In this document: positions 8,509-17,164 of the stretch, piece by piece
How positions within the stretch are numbered: position 1 is the stretch's first letter
Layout of the letters: each line of letters opens with the position of its first letter
DNA from: FEN-1297 sp046704255
GTDB lineage: Bacteria; Bacteroidota; Ignavibacteria; Ignavibacteriales; Ignavibacteriaceae
DNA length: 37,842 nucleotides
Assembly: GCA_046704255.1 (NCBI GenBank)
Contig: JBJKSH010000202.1
Location: 1-37,842 of the forward strand
Direction of reading: 5' to 3'
Notes under the pieces: model-generated
What the model was told of the DNA's origin: nothing
Database searches by the model: none
The model's input: only the letters and a program-made list of their open reading frames with translations
Program-made: the position numbers and the translations under genes

Positions 8509-9354
8509 TTATTTTATTAAAATCATTTTACGAACTGCGGTAAATTGATCTGCGGTTAGCTTATAGAAATAAATTCCGCTTGCCAAATTCAAACCTGAAA
8601 ATTTAACCTCATAATAACCGGCATCCTTAACTTCATTAACCAAATTTTTTACTAACACTCCGGAAACTGAATATACCTTGAGGCTAACAAATGATCTCTT
8701 CTTAAGTGCATATTTAATTTCCGTCGCCGGGTTAAAGGGATTAGGGTAATTTTGAGATAGCATAAAATTATCCGGAACACCGGAATGACTTTCTTCCACG
8801 GCAGTAGCAGGATTTACCGTTACCATATGGTTCATTGATGTATCTGTCCAGGCTGAATCGTTATCGTAATTATGCGGATTAAATACCAATAAATCCTGGG
8901 AATTTTTTGTTGTTAAATATCCGATGGGATAAATTCCGGTTTTCTGCCCGACGTTTAACTTCAAATCCACTTCGTAAATAACATTAGCAGGATTTGAGTA
9001 TGCTTTGTCTGAAAGAAGCTTCAACCATTTCATGTTAGCCGGAGGCGGAATTGCAGAGTCTACATTCCCGTAAACAGGGATAGTAGAAGTATCAATTATC
9101 ATATTCCCCGTGCCGCCTGTAAAGCTGTATGTACCGGATTGAAAAGTCCAATCATCAGGGACCAGCAAATCCACCGCACCTTGATGAGGATTTGAATCGG
9201 CGGTTTTATCCGATATTGTAATAGTTGTGCTAAACGTACCGCCCTGTTCTACTGTTGAAGATTGATCAACCGAATCAATTAAACACCCGTTAATTAAAAA
9301 AGGTAGTAAGAACAATAAAATAACTAAAGCGGTAATTTTTATTTCCCGAATCAT
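8509..9354 (-). CDS. Lipoprotein-like T9SS cargo protein, paralogue of the next upstream gene
   Basis: A 281-residue exported protein of unknown function. The start is set at ATG 9354, where AGGAG lies seven bases upstream and a clean signal follows (MIREIKITALVILLFLLPFL then INGC, Cys24). An upstream in-frame start would put 25 charged residues in front of the signal. The middle region (about 28-185) is a beta-rich domain with NPHQGAVDLLVPDDW and GNVDxAIPPPANMKW. The last about 85 residues are a type A T9SS sorting domain: LSQNYPNPFNPATEIKY ending in RKMILIK. It shares the NPHxGxVxLLxPxDW and NMKW blocks with the 376-aa neighbour, so the pair arose by tandem duplication. A surface glycan-binding role fits the locus but is inference. 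Confidence 0.8.
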   Translation of the reverse strand: MIREIKITALVILLFLLPFLINGCLIDSVDQSSTVEQGGTFSTTITISDKTADSNPHQGAVDLLVPDDWTFQSGTYSFTGGTGNMIIDTSTIPVYGNVDSAIPPPANMKWLKLLSDKAYSNPANVIYEVDLKLNVGQKTGIYPIGYLTTKNSQDLLVFNPHNYDNDSAWTDTSMNHMVTVNPATAVEESHSGVPDNFMLSQNYPNPFNPATEIKYALKKRSFVSLKVYSVSGVLVKNLVNEVKDAGYYEVKFSGLNLASGIYFYKLTADQFTAVRKMILIK

Positions 9355-9457
9355 AGTATTACTCCTGTTAAAGTATTTTATTTCAAAATTTCTCTTTAAC
9401 TTAAATTGAAATTCATTTTTAATATTCATAATTCTTTTCCCGTCCCTTCTCTAATAT

Positions 9458-9558
9458 CTTAATCTTACTCTTAATCTTACTCTTTCTCTTAATCTTACTC
9501 TTTCTCTTAATCTTAATCTTACTCTTTCTCTTAATCTTACTCTTACACTTAAACTTAG
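9458..9558. repeat. Hexanucleotide tandem repeat (CTTAAT/CTTACT/CTTTCT)
   Basis: Sixteen consecutive hexamers, all beginning CTT, run from 9458 to 9553 and end in CTTAG. The order is CTTAAT, CTTACT, CTTTCT in a loosely repeated 18-bp superunit present three times. It lies about 100 bases upstream of the ATG at 9354. The complementary strand reads as AAGATT-type purine hexamers, the same words found at 26314-26349 in the opposite orientation. Confidence 0.92.
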
Positions 9559-9582
9559 CTGCCTGCTTATTCAACAGGCAGC
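9558..9582 (-). terminator. Hairpin after the 376-aa cargo gene (possible weak terminator)
   Basis: GCTGCCTG at 9558-9565 pairs with CAGGCAGC at 9575-9582 around a 9-base loop, directly after the stop codon of the gene ending at 9591. On the minus strand the stem is followed by TAAGTTTAAG rather than a T-run, so it may act as a transcript-end stabiliser or attenuator more than a full terminator. Confidence 0.5.
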
Positions 9583-9590
9583 CGCAATCA

Positions 9591-10721
9591 TTACTTCATT
9601 AAGATCATCTTTTTAGTAGAAACGAACTTACTGCCGTTTTTACCCGTTGCACTTATTGTATAAATATAAGTACCGGAAGCAAGGTTTGACGCATTAAACG
9701 AAATTTGATGCTGGCCTGCTTGATACTCACTGTTGGCTAAAGTCATTACTTTCATTCCGAGAACATTATAGAGATCAATTACAACATTCGATTCAACAGG
9801 CAGCTCAAAATTAATGCTGGTTGAAGGATTAAATGGATTAGGGTAATTTTGAGAAATTCCGAATTGAACCGGTAACGAATAATTAACCTCCTCTACTTTT
9901 GAATACTTGTAACTGCCGTTATAATCTACCTGTTTAAGCCTGTAATAATAAACACCGGATGAAACACTGTTATCCGAATATGTATATTGATGAGCGTTGG
10001 TAGAAGAACCACTGCCTGGGATAAAAGCAATTGTTTTAAAATTAATCTTATTTAAACTTCTTTGAATCTCGAATCCTTTATTATTAGTTTCTGTAGCTGT
10101 TGCCCATCTTAACTCCACGGATTTGTTTGAAGATTGCGCCGTAAAAGAGGTTAGTTCCACAGGAACAACACCTGTAACACTTACGGGATGATTTAAACTG
10201 ACTGAATAATATGTAGTGTCCGTAAAATCCAGTGCAGCATCAGTTACAAAGTAACCTAAATTAAATTTGCCTTCTGTTTGACCAACCGTCATTTTAACTG
10301 TTAAAGAAACATCTACAGTATCTGTTTTAACCTGGTGAGAAGAATCAGACTGGAATACCATCCATTTCATATTAGGACCACTCGGATATCGAGCCTCCAA
10401 TGAATCAGTCCAATAATCTACATTTCCATGTTCACTATCCGGAACTGCAGCCGGCAAGTATGTGCAATAACCGGTATACCCCCCTGAAAAATAAACCGAA
10501 TCAATTACCCAATCATTCGGAATTAATAAACCTACAATACCGTAGTGCGGATTAGGATCGCTTGTTCCTTCAACTGCTACGGTAACTGTTGTAGTAATAG
10601 TTGAACCCGTTGACACGGCCGAATCTTGTGTTACCGATAAAATTTTGAAACACCCCACAAGAGTAATAGAGACCAAAAACGCCAACACGAATTTTGCGGA
10701 TCTGTTAAGTTTGCGGCTCAT
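9591..10721 (-). CDS. Lipoprotein-like T9SS cargo protein with Fn3-like region
   Basis: A 376-residue exported protein. The signal (MSRKLNRSAKFVLAFLVSIT) ends in LVGC (Cys24), a good lipobox. The N-terminal domain (about 28-185) matches that of the downstream paralogue: NPHYGIVGLLIPNDW, GNVDYW and GPNMKW. A second beta domain (about 188-280: VPVELTSFTAQ, then LRWATATETNNKGFEIQRS and YYYRLKQVDYNG) is the common T9SS-associated segment, and the C-terminus is a sorting domain (ISQNYPNPFNPSTSINF through KKMILMK). AAAGGT precedes the ATG. Function is unknown; a binding or structural surface role in the glycan locus is inferred. The lipobox together with a T9SS tail is unusual. Confidence 0.82.
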   Translation of the reverse strand: MSRKLNRSAKFVLAFLVSITLVGCFKILSVTQDSAVSTGSTITTTVTVAVEGTSDPNPHYGIVGLLIPNDWVIDSVYFSGGYTGYCTYLPAAVPDSEHGNVDYWTDSLEARYPSGPNMKWMVFQSDSSHQVKTDTVDVSLTVKMTVGQTEGKFNLGYFVTDAALDFTDTTYYSVSLNHPVSVTGVVPVELTSFTAQSSNKSVELRWATATETNNKGFEIQRSLNKINFKTIAFIPGSGSSTNAHQYTYSDNSVSSGVYYYRLKQVDYNGSYKYSKVEEVNYSLPVQFGISQNYPNPFNPSTSINFELPVESNVVIDLYNVLGMKVMTLANSEYQAGQHQISFNASNLASGTYIYTISATGKNGSKFVSTKKMILMK

Positions 10722-10808
10722 ATTTTACCTTTCACCTTTTGTTAATAATTGATTAATTAAAATCCCCTCTGCTAAATTTTCCATTTAAAAATTATCCTCC
10801 TTCCTTTT

Positions 10809-13800
10809 TTAATTTTGTAAATCGATTCTTACGGTTATTATTTGATTTGGATTAAATTTTATTTTAAAATTATTTAACTTGTTTTTTGCAGGTTGAAGTT
10901 TATCTCCAAAATAATCGCAGTAATAAAAATTTTCGTTTTTAAATAACGAAGATTTAATTTCTGCCGTTTCGGATTTTGAATTGTTCACATTTTTTAATCT
11001 TAATAAAACGGCATTACTTCCCGGAAGCGATATCATATTCAGAAGCTGCACATTATTATTATCAATAGATAAAAAGCTGCCGCTTGACGGCTTAGAGCGG
11101 TACCAGCTTCTTCTTACAATCAAAGGAGTATTTACTTCCCATCCGAACTTTGAAGTAAATGCAGGATCAAATGAACCTTTTTGATTTGTAAAACTGAAAC
11201 GAAGTAAAAGCATTCCTTTTTTCACTTCATTCCTGTTCCAATCTTTAGGAAAATTATTTAAAATATTGGAGATCAATATTCCCGAAGTATCTCCTTCGTT
11301 TTTGTTTAATTCAATTACCCTGTTATCAACAGAAGCCCAGGAGATAGAATGCGAGTTATTATATTGAGCCGCAGTCCTCCTTATTGAAAATGCATTTTTA
11401 TCCACGCCGGGAAGAATATCTTTTTCAGGATTGGCAAACCCGCCTAAAATCTCCACAACATTTTTATGGCCTTTTACTGAAAACGGAAATGCAACCCCAT
11501 ATTCCTCCAGCTTCTTCGGAAATTTCAATGTTTCCAGATTTAATTCGAATGATAAATCTATTCTATCAAGATTATGCCAAAGAATAATATCCGTTTGTTT
11601 AAATAGGCTGTCGTGCGGGTTTATTCTCAACATTAATCTTACCGGCCTTTCATCGATTACTTTTACAGTAATATTTTTAAACAATACCGGTTTATAACCG
11701 TGTTTATCTAAATAGATTTTCATCAACGGTTTAATGAAAGGAAGATTATTGTTTCCATTAATTAATTCTTCTCCTGTTTTTTTATCCGTAATACTTTTAA
11801 TATTTCCGGTGTTAGGATTAAAAGAAATTTTATAAAACTTATTTTCAATAAAATTTGAAGAGAAACGCAGATCATTAACCTTATTCGTTTCTACTTTAGT
11901 TTCCGGTATCAATCTGTATTTTTTAAAACCTAAAGAAGGGACATCTCCTGCAATAAAAAATAATTTATACCCGTCTCTAAAAGAAGGAACGTTTTTCCCG
12001 TTAGTTAGATCTACAATCTTATATTGCTGTGTTTGATTGGCGGGAAATTCGACAACCACCGGTGCATCTATCTTCCAGGAAAGAGAATTAAAAACATAAA
12101 TCCCCTCCCCTTCAAAACTTTCTTCCGGTTTGGTAATTCTATAAATAGATTTTTCCAGCATTTCAACCGTATTAAAATATGCATCGTTTACATCATGTCC
12201 TCTAAACGCCATAGTAATTTTATTTTCTTTCGGAGAGCCGTAACCATACTCTAAGCCGCTGCCATGGCCGTCAAACTCAAGCAAAGATTTGTAGGTTTGA
12301 CCGGCTTCAATTGCAAACGGTATTTCTTTTTTATTTAACAGCCAGTCAATGGTCAACAATTTTTGCGATGATAATAATTGATGCTGCACCCATCGTGTTT
12401 TAGCATTCCTAACCGGCTCACCCTGCGTATTAATATCCCAGGGAGAAGTCATATCACCCTTTAAAGTCGGAACAATATTTTTATATTTATCTGTAAATTC
12501 TTTTGCAAACTCATCTAGATTACTTATTATAATTTTCGGATATTCAAATTCCTTATCCCATTTCTTAGCGGCTAAATATTGATCTGTCGGAACCCCAACA
12601 TTATCCATATAGGCGGATATTAAAAGGACCATGTTGTACGGATAGCCCCACGCTTCAAGGCTATTTAAACGGTTCCAAAGCCGGTCTTCAATTGCTTCTT
12701 TACCTTTTTCCAATCCGTAATACCTTCCTTCATTATAACCTTCATCCCTGTAAGCAATTATTTTACTGCCATCCGGTCCTTCCCAGTTAAAGGCTTTAGG
12801 CAAATTTCTCTGCAGCTTATAATTATTATAAACTTCGTTAATACCGTCTGCTAAAAATTTAACACCGATGTTTTTCAATACCTCCGGTACAAACCACGAC
12901 TGCCCCGGTACATCATCATAAACCGAAGCGTTAAATTTTATACCGAACTCTTTCTTGTATTTTTCGGCAAGGGCTAACGATTGAATCATTTCTTCTTCAC
13001 TTATGCGGCCGGTAAAAGGATTAGAATAAATTGGCGATACGGAAATACGCCCTTCTTTAATATATTTTATTAGTTCCATAAACATTTTATTTGGCCGGGA
13101 ATGTTGATATTGATACAATTCCCAAACGGTTTCCATAGTCCATTTAAAATCAGGGTAAATTTTGCAAAGCGATAACACACTGTCGATTGTTTGGCAGTGT
13201 AATTCTTTAACAATCGGCTGCGGATTGGTATAGCCTATGTCCGTATGTGAAAGCATTACAAGATGAACACTATAATGTTTTCTATGTAGCAGTTTAATTT
13301 TTTTTGCTAATACTTTACCGTTTAACGTTAATGAACAATTTGCAGTTTCATCAGACTTAAGCGCCGACAAATAAATTTCGTGCCTGCTTTCGCCGAATTT
13401 TATTTTATCTATACTGAAATGTAAATCATTATTGCCGGTTTGAATTTTCAATTCACCTTTTAACTCACGTGTTGATTGAGAATTGATTACTAAATCAAAT
13501 CTTTGTTTTAATTCTCCTTTTATTTTCTTGAAGAAAAATGTGGAGGTAATATCGAATGAATCTTGTAAATTAGTTTCGGGAATTTCTATAGAACAATTTG
13601 TCAAAGGTTTATAATCTGAATTTAGAATCCTTGCATAAAACCCCCACTGCCATAAAAGTTCGCCGAAAAATCCGAATGTTAGGTTACTGTTGGAATTGCC
13701 GATCTTAACAAGCAGAACATTTTTACCTTTGTTAAGTTTAATATGAACCGTGTCGTTATCAGGCACAGCATTCCTGTTTTGTCCGTAAAAGTAAATTTGC

Positions 13801-14297
13801 TTATGATTTAGAAAAACCCTGACGGAAGAATTGCTGCCGAGTAAAAGCACAGCATCCTGTTTTTTATTTGAATTAATATAAGTACAAGCATAACCGGCTT
13901 TTACCTGCCAGACTTTTTCAACTCTCTTTCCGGGCAAATACCATACTAAAGAATTATTAAAATCTATAAAATTTTTAGAATCACCGGATAGAGCTGTCCA
14001 TTTGACTTTACCGTTTGCCGTCATAGCACCGTTTTCAATTTTTCCCTCATAAGGTTCAATAGTTTTTTCACCTATTTTATCCGCATTGCCGGGGTTGCCG
14101 AATCCGAATGTAGGCTGCTCAAAAGGACCTGCAACAAGCCACACGGATAAGGTGCCGTTTGATGGCAGCGGAATTTCTTTGTTCTCAATTTTTCTCTGCG
14201 GAAAAATTAATACGTTACAAAGAATAAAAAGGGATAGAAAAATTCCCAAAGTTTTATTTCTTTCATAAATCATAAAAGTTTTCCATTCTTTTATCAT
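10809..14297 (-). CDS. GH38-type glycoside hydrolase (alpha-mannosidase family), exported, no T9SS tail
   Basis: About 1,162 residues. After a signal (TLGIFLSLFILCNVLIF) comes a beta-sandwich region (about 50-230) with VFLNHKQIYFYG, like a sugar-binding domain. The GH38 catalytic domain follows with zinc ligands in SHTDIGYTN (His351, Asp353), the nucleophile in YDDVPGQSW (Asp462) and a further metal-site histidine in EFDGHGSG (His678). The C-terminal beta domains (about 740-1160) are typical of the family. GH38 enzymes are retaining zinc alpha-mannosidases, although this divergent branch could act on another sugar. There is no sorting domain, so a periplasmic location is likely. Position 14297 is the first ATG but has no ribosome site; the ATG at 14273 has a GGA about eight bases upstream and begins nearer the signal, so it may be the real start. 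Confidence 0.85.
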   Translation of the reverse strand: MIKEWKTFMIYERNKTLGIFLSLFILCNVLIFPQRKIENKEIPLPSNGTLSVWLVAGPFEQPTFGFGNPGNADKIGEKTIEPYEGKIENGAMTANGKVKWTALSGDSKNFIDFNNSLVWYLPGKRVEKVWQVKAGYACTYINSNKKQDAVLLLGSNSSVRVFLNHKQIYFYGQNRNAVPDNDTVHIKLNKGKNVLLVKIGNSNSNLTFGFFGELLWQWGFYARILNSDYKPLTNCSIEIPETNLQDSFDITSTFFFKKIKGELKQRFDLVINSQSTRELKGELKIQTGNNDLHFSIDKIKFGESRHEIYLSALKSDETANCSLTLNGKVLAKKIKLLHRKHYSVHLVMLSHTDIGYTNPQPIVKELHCQTIDSVLSLCKIYPDFKWTMETVWELYQYQHSRPNKMFMELIKYIKEGRISVSPIYSNPFTGRISEEEMIQSLALAEKYKKEFGIKFNASVYDDVPGQSWFVPEVLKNIGVKFLADGINEVYNNYKLQRNLPKAFNWEGPDGSKIIAYRDEGYNEGRYYGLEKGKEAIEDRLWNRLNSLEAWGYPYNMVLLISAYMDNVGVPTDQYLAAKKWDKEFEYPKIIISNLDEFAKEFTDKYKNIVPTLKGDMTSPWDINTQGEPVRNAKTRWVQHQLLSSQKLLTIDWLLNKKEIPFAIEAGQTYKSLLEFDGHGSGLEYGYGSPKENKITMAFRGHDVNDAYFNTVEMLEKSIYRITKPEESFEGEGIYVFNSLSWKIDAPVVVEFPANQTQQYKIVDLTNGKNVPSFRDGYKLFFIAGDVPSLGFKKYRLIPETKVETNKVNDLRFSSNFIENKFYKISFNPNTGNIKSITDKKTGEELINGNNNLPFIKPLMKIYLDKHGYKPVLFKNITVKVIDERPVRLMLRINPHDSLFKQTDIILWHNLDRIDLSFELNLETLKFPKKLEEYGVAFPFSVKGHKNVVEILGGFANPEKDILPGVDKNAFSIRRTAAQYNNSHSISWASVDNRVIELNKNEGDTSGILISNILNNFPKDWNRNEVKKGMLLLRFSFTNQKGSFDPAFTSKFGWEVNTPLIVRRSWYRSKPSSGSFLSIDNNNVQLLNMISLPGSNAVLLRLKNVNNSKSETAEIKSSLFKNENFYYCDYFGDKLQPAKNKLNNFKIKFNPNQIITVRIDLQN

Positions 14298-14317
14298 ATA
14301 TGTGTAATTAGTGTCTG

Positions 14318-17164
14318 TTACTTCAGTAAAATCATTTTTTTAGTTGAAACAAAACTACCCGTTGATAACCTGTAAAAGTATACACCGCTTGCAAGCGCAG
14401 AACCATAAAAGTGAATTTCATACTTGCCCTGCTTTTGATATTTATTTACAAGTACTTTAACAACTCTTCCCAAGATATCATATACAATTAATTTTACCTT
14501 ACCCGGCTGTGAAATTTGATAATTAATTTTTGTTGAAGGATTAAACGGATTCGGATAATTTTGGGATAATTCATAATTAACCGGTGCGGCAGTACTTTTA
14601 ACATAACTTAAGTTGTTAAATAATAATCTGTAAGTTTTAATATCATAGGGATTCAACCTAACCGCAAGTGTACTATCTCCGGAAGCCATAGCACTAATAT
14701 TATTTTCCAGTGGAGTAGTTTCATAAGCAGAAAATATTTTCTCACCGAAAATCAATTTCCCGTTTTCAGGCTTATCAGCAGGATTATAAAGCCGTATAAT
14801 ATAACCGTTCCCGTCTTCTGCTTTTTTAAATGTTGAGAGGATTAAACCCGGATTTTCAATTTTTAATAAGGAGAATGTATTACCCGGAAGTGCGCCTTTT
14901 TGATTAGGTTGAAGTATTTCATACTTAAGAGGATTGTTAAAATTATAAGATGAAAAAGTTGAACTATCGGGATTAAATTCACCACTGTAAGTATTTAACG
15001 CATAATTCATTTTCATTAAACCGCTGCCGGCACGGTAAGCAGTATTGTTATCGTTGTAAGTTATTAACATACGAAGCGATCCGGTAAAACTTCCGGATGA
15101 ATTTGCAATTACCGATGCATCCTCAATACTTAGGTTTGCGTTAAATGTTTTATCTCCCGATGTAACATCTACCCATTTTTGTGCTGCATAATTATCCGTT
15201 TTAAATCCGCTTAGTTCATTGTTATAAATCTTGACGTTTCCAAAAGGAATTTCATAATGTAACTCAGGCGAATTTACTCCGAAATTAAATTGATAGCCGA
15301 TTGACTGCAGTGAAGTTACAGGCGGCCTGTTTAAACTATTAAGAAAAATAATCTGCTTGTAGTTTCCAGGTAAAATTATTTCCGTTTTGTACCAGTTTGT
15401 TCCCGATGCATTTCCTTTAAGTACAAGTCTTTCGAGTACGGAACCGCTGTCGCTTTCAATTACCTGCAGATTGTTCGGAAATGAAAAACTATTTAACGCA
15501 TATTGATTGAAGGCTCCGTCGTTCTTTGTTATTTCCTTATTTAGTGTCTTATCATAAATGCCTAAAATGCCGCCTTTACTTTCATCAACTGTTACCTTAT
15601 AATATTTATTCTCTAGTATATTCCCATTAAATTTTTTCACGGTAAATACTTTACCCGTATCAGGAACAAAATAGAAAAATTTATAACCCAATGATGGAAC
15701 ACTATCAGCCTGGAAAACAAAGGTCGAGTCCGAAAGTAATTGACTTTTAACTTCCTGATTGTTTGAAGCATCAACAACTTTGAAACCACCAGGTACATAT
15801 TTAGAAATTTTATCAAGCGGGATACTTACAAATTCGCTTCTTTGCCAGGCTAATGAATTATAAACTGCGGCAGAATAAAATTGCCCGGTATTTATTTCTT
15901 TGCCAATAGCATTAGTAGAACTGTTAATAACTTGATTTGCCGTATCATAGGCCGAAGTAACCCAACCCATTTTGTCTGTCCAGAATGATTCATTTCCCGA
16001 TGCATTCAAAGAACCGAGATTATGATCTTCAAATAATAAGTTATTTACATACGCATTTTGTATTTCTCCGGTAGGATATGAATAGCCGGTATTTAATATT
16101 CCTGCAAAGGATGAAAATTTTTCGGCTTCCGGCAGAAGATTTTGTGTTTCCCTGGAAATAGAAAAACCGCTTGCGGAAGACGGGCCGAAAAACCACGTCC
16201 ACCAATTAGGTGCATCTCCTTTAAAAACAGGAATTTGAGCTGAATACTTTTTAGATACATAATTAAAAAATTCCGAAGGAGTTGCAATAATTAATTTTGC
16301 ATCATTATGATTTTGATTCCACGACTTTACATTGTTAACAATTGCAAAATTAGCTTTGCCGTTATCCCCGGTTGCACAATTAATATAGATTGCATCGTAC
16401 GGATAGCCGCTTTTCTGCAGGCTTTGCAGCAGGGAAGTTATTGCGCTTGCCATCGAAGTGTAACCGCTGTAAATATGGTCAGAAATATAGCCTTCCAGGT
16501 AAGCCCATTGGTTATCAATGCAGCGCCAGACTAAAGTTTTATTTCCGTTTTCAGCCTGCCAATAAAAAAGGTAAGGCAAATTTGTTGTTGAATAAAAATT
16601 GCTCAATGCAGAATTCATCGCAACGGAGAAATACGGAATATTGCTTTTACTTAATATCTGTGCCAGCGCCCATGTAAAACCGGGAGTATCGTCTATCATT
16701 GCAGTATTAATTTTTATTCCGTATTTGTTTCTTAGTTCTTGTGCAAAGTAAATTGCTCTGATTAGTTCTTCGTTTCCGCAAAGATCAGACTGCAGACTAA
16801 AATGCATAGCTCCGATTTCAATATTACCTTCCTTCACATTATTCATAAGAGAATCTATAATTGCCGATGAGCGGTCTTCTAAATATTGCTTTAGTGCCCA
16901 GGTAATTTCCACTGTCCATTTAAATTGTTCGCCGGCACTATCGTTCTTCGTTCTATTAATAAAACTCAGAGCAGTATCTAGATTTGCCTCATGTGTTTTA
17001 ATCGCATCTTCAACCGAGGAAGTATAGCCAACATCCGTATGAGAAAAAGGGATAAGATAAACTTTCCAGTTCCTGTCGAATTGTGCATAACCGGTTGAAA
17101 ATAGTGTTGTACACATAAGGCAAATTAAAAGTATAACAAAATATTTTTTAGAAAGACAGTCCAA
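14318..17164 (-). CDS. GH38-type glycoside hydrolase with T9SS sorting domain (surface/secreted)
   Basis: About 948 residues. TTG 17164 is chosen as start because AAAGGA sits six bases upstream and the product then opens with a compact signal (MDCLSKKYFVILLICLMCTTLFSTGYAQ); the longer reading frame adds 19 residues translated from inside the upstream gene. GH38 landmarks: SHTDVGYTS (His42, Asp44), MIDDTPGF (Asp159, nucleophile) and FEDHNLGS (His381). Beta domains follow, then a T9SS type A sorting domain (LSQNYPNPFNPSTKINYQI to KKMILLK). It differs from the neighbouring GH38 in lacking the N-terminal beta-sandwich and in having the tail, so the two probably act on the same glycan in different compartments. 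It overlaps the PorV-like gene by 17 bases, suggesting translational coupling. Confidence 0.85.
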   Translation of the reverse strand: MDCLSKKYFVILLICLMCTTLFSTGYAQFDRNWKVYLIPFSHTDVGYTSSVEDAIKTHEANLDTALSFINRTKNDSAGEQFKWTVEITWALKQYLEDRSSAIIDSLMNNVKEGNIEIGAMHFSLQSDLCGNEELIRAIYFAQELRNKYGIKINTAMIDDTPGFTWALAQILSKSNIPYFSVAMNSALSNFYSTTNLPYLFYWQAENGNKTLVWRCIDNQWAYLEGYISDHIYSGYTSMASAITSLLQSLQKSGYPYDAIYINCATGDNGKANFAIVNNVKSWNQNHNDAKLIIATPSEFFNYVSKKYSAQIPVFKGDAPNWWTWFFGPSSASGFSISRETQNLLPEAEKFSSFAGILNTGYSYPTGEIQNAYVNNLLFEDHNLGSLNASGNESFWTDKMGWVTSAYDTANQVINSSTNAIGKEINTGQFYSAAVYNSLAWQRSEFVSIPLDKISKYVPGGFKVVDASNNQEVKSQLLSDSTFVFQADSVPSLGYKFFYFVPDTGKVFTVKKFNGNILENKYYKVTVDESKGGILGIYDKTLNKEITKNDGAFNQYALNSFSFPNNLQVIESDSGSVLERLVLKGNASGTNWYKTEIILPGNYKQIIFLNSLNRPPVTSLQSIGYQFNFGVNSPELHYEIPFGNVKIYNNELSGFKTDNYAAQKWVDVTSGDKTFNANLSIEDASVIANSSGSFTGSLRMLITYNDNNTAYRAGSGLMKMNYALNTYSGEFNPDSSTFSSYNFNNPLKYEILQPNQKGALPGNTFSLLKIENPGLILSTFKKAEDGNGYIIRLYNPADKPENGKLIFGEKIFSAYETTPLENNISAMASGDSTLAVRLNPYDIKTYRLLFNNLSYVKSTAAPVNYELSQNYPNPFNPSTKINYQISQPGKVKLIVYDILGRVVKVLVNKYQKQGKYEIHFYGSALASGVYFYRLSTGSFVSTKKMILLK

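Noticed and set aside
9355..9429. 25 extra N-terminal codons for the 281-aa cargo protein
   Set aside because: The internal ATG has AGGAG at the right distance and begins a proper signal peptide.
11384..11697. Plus-strand frames inside the GH38 gene
   Set aside because: They are shadows of a well-supported minus-strand coding region and lack domain features.
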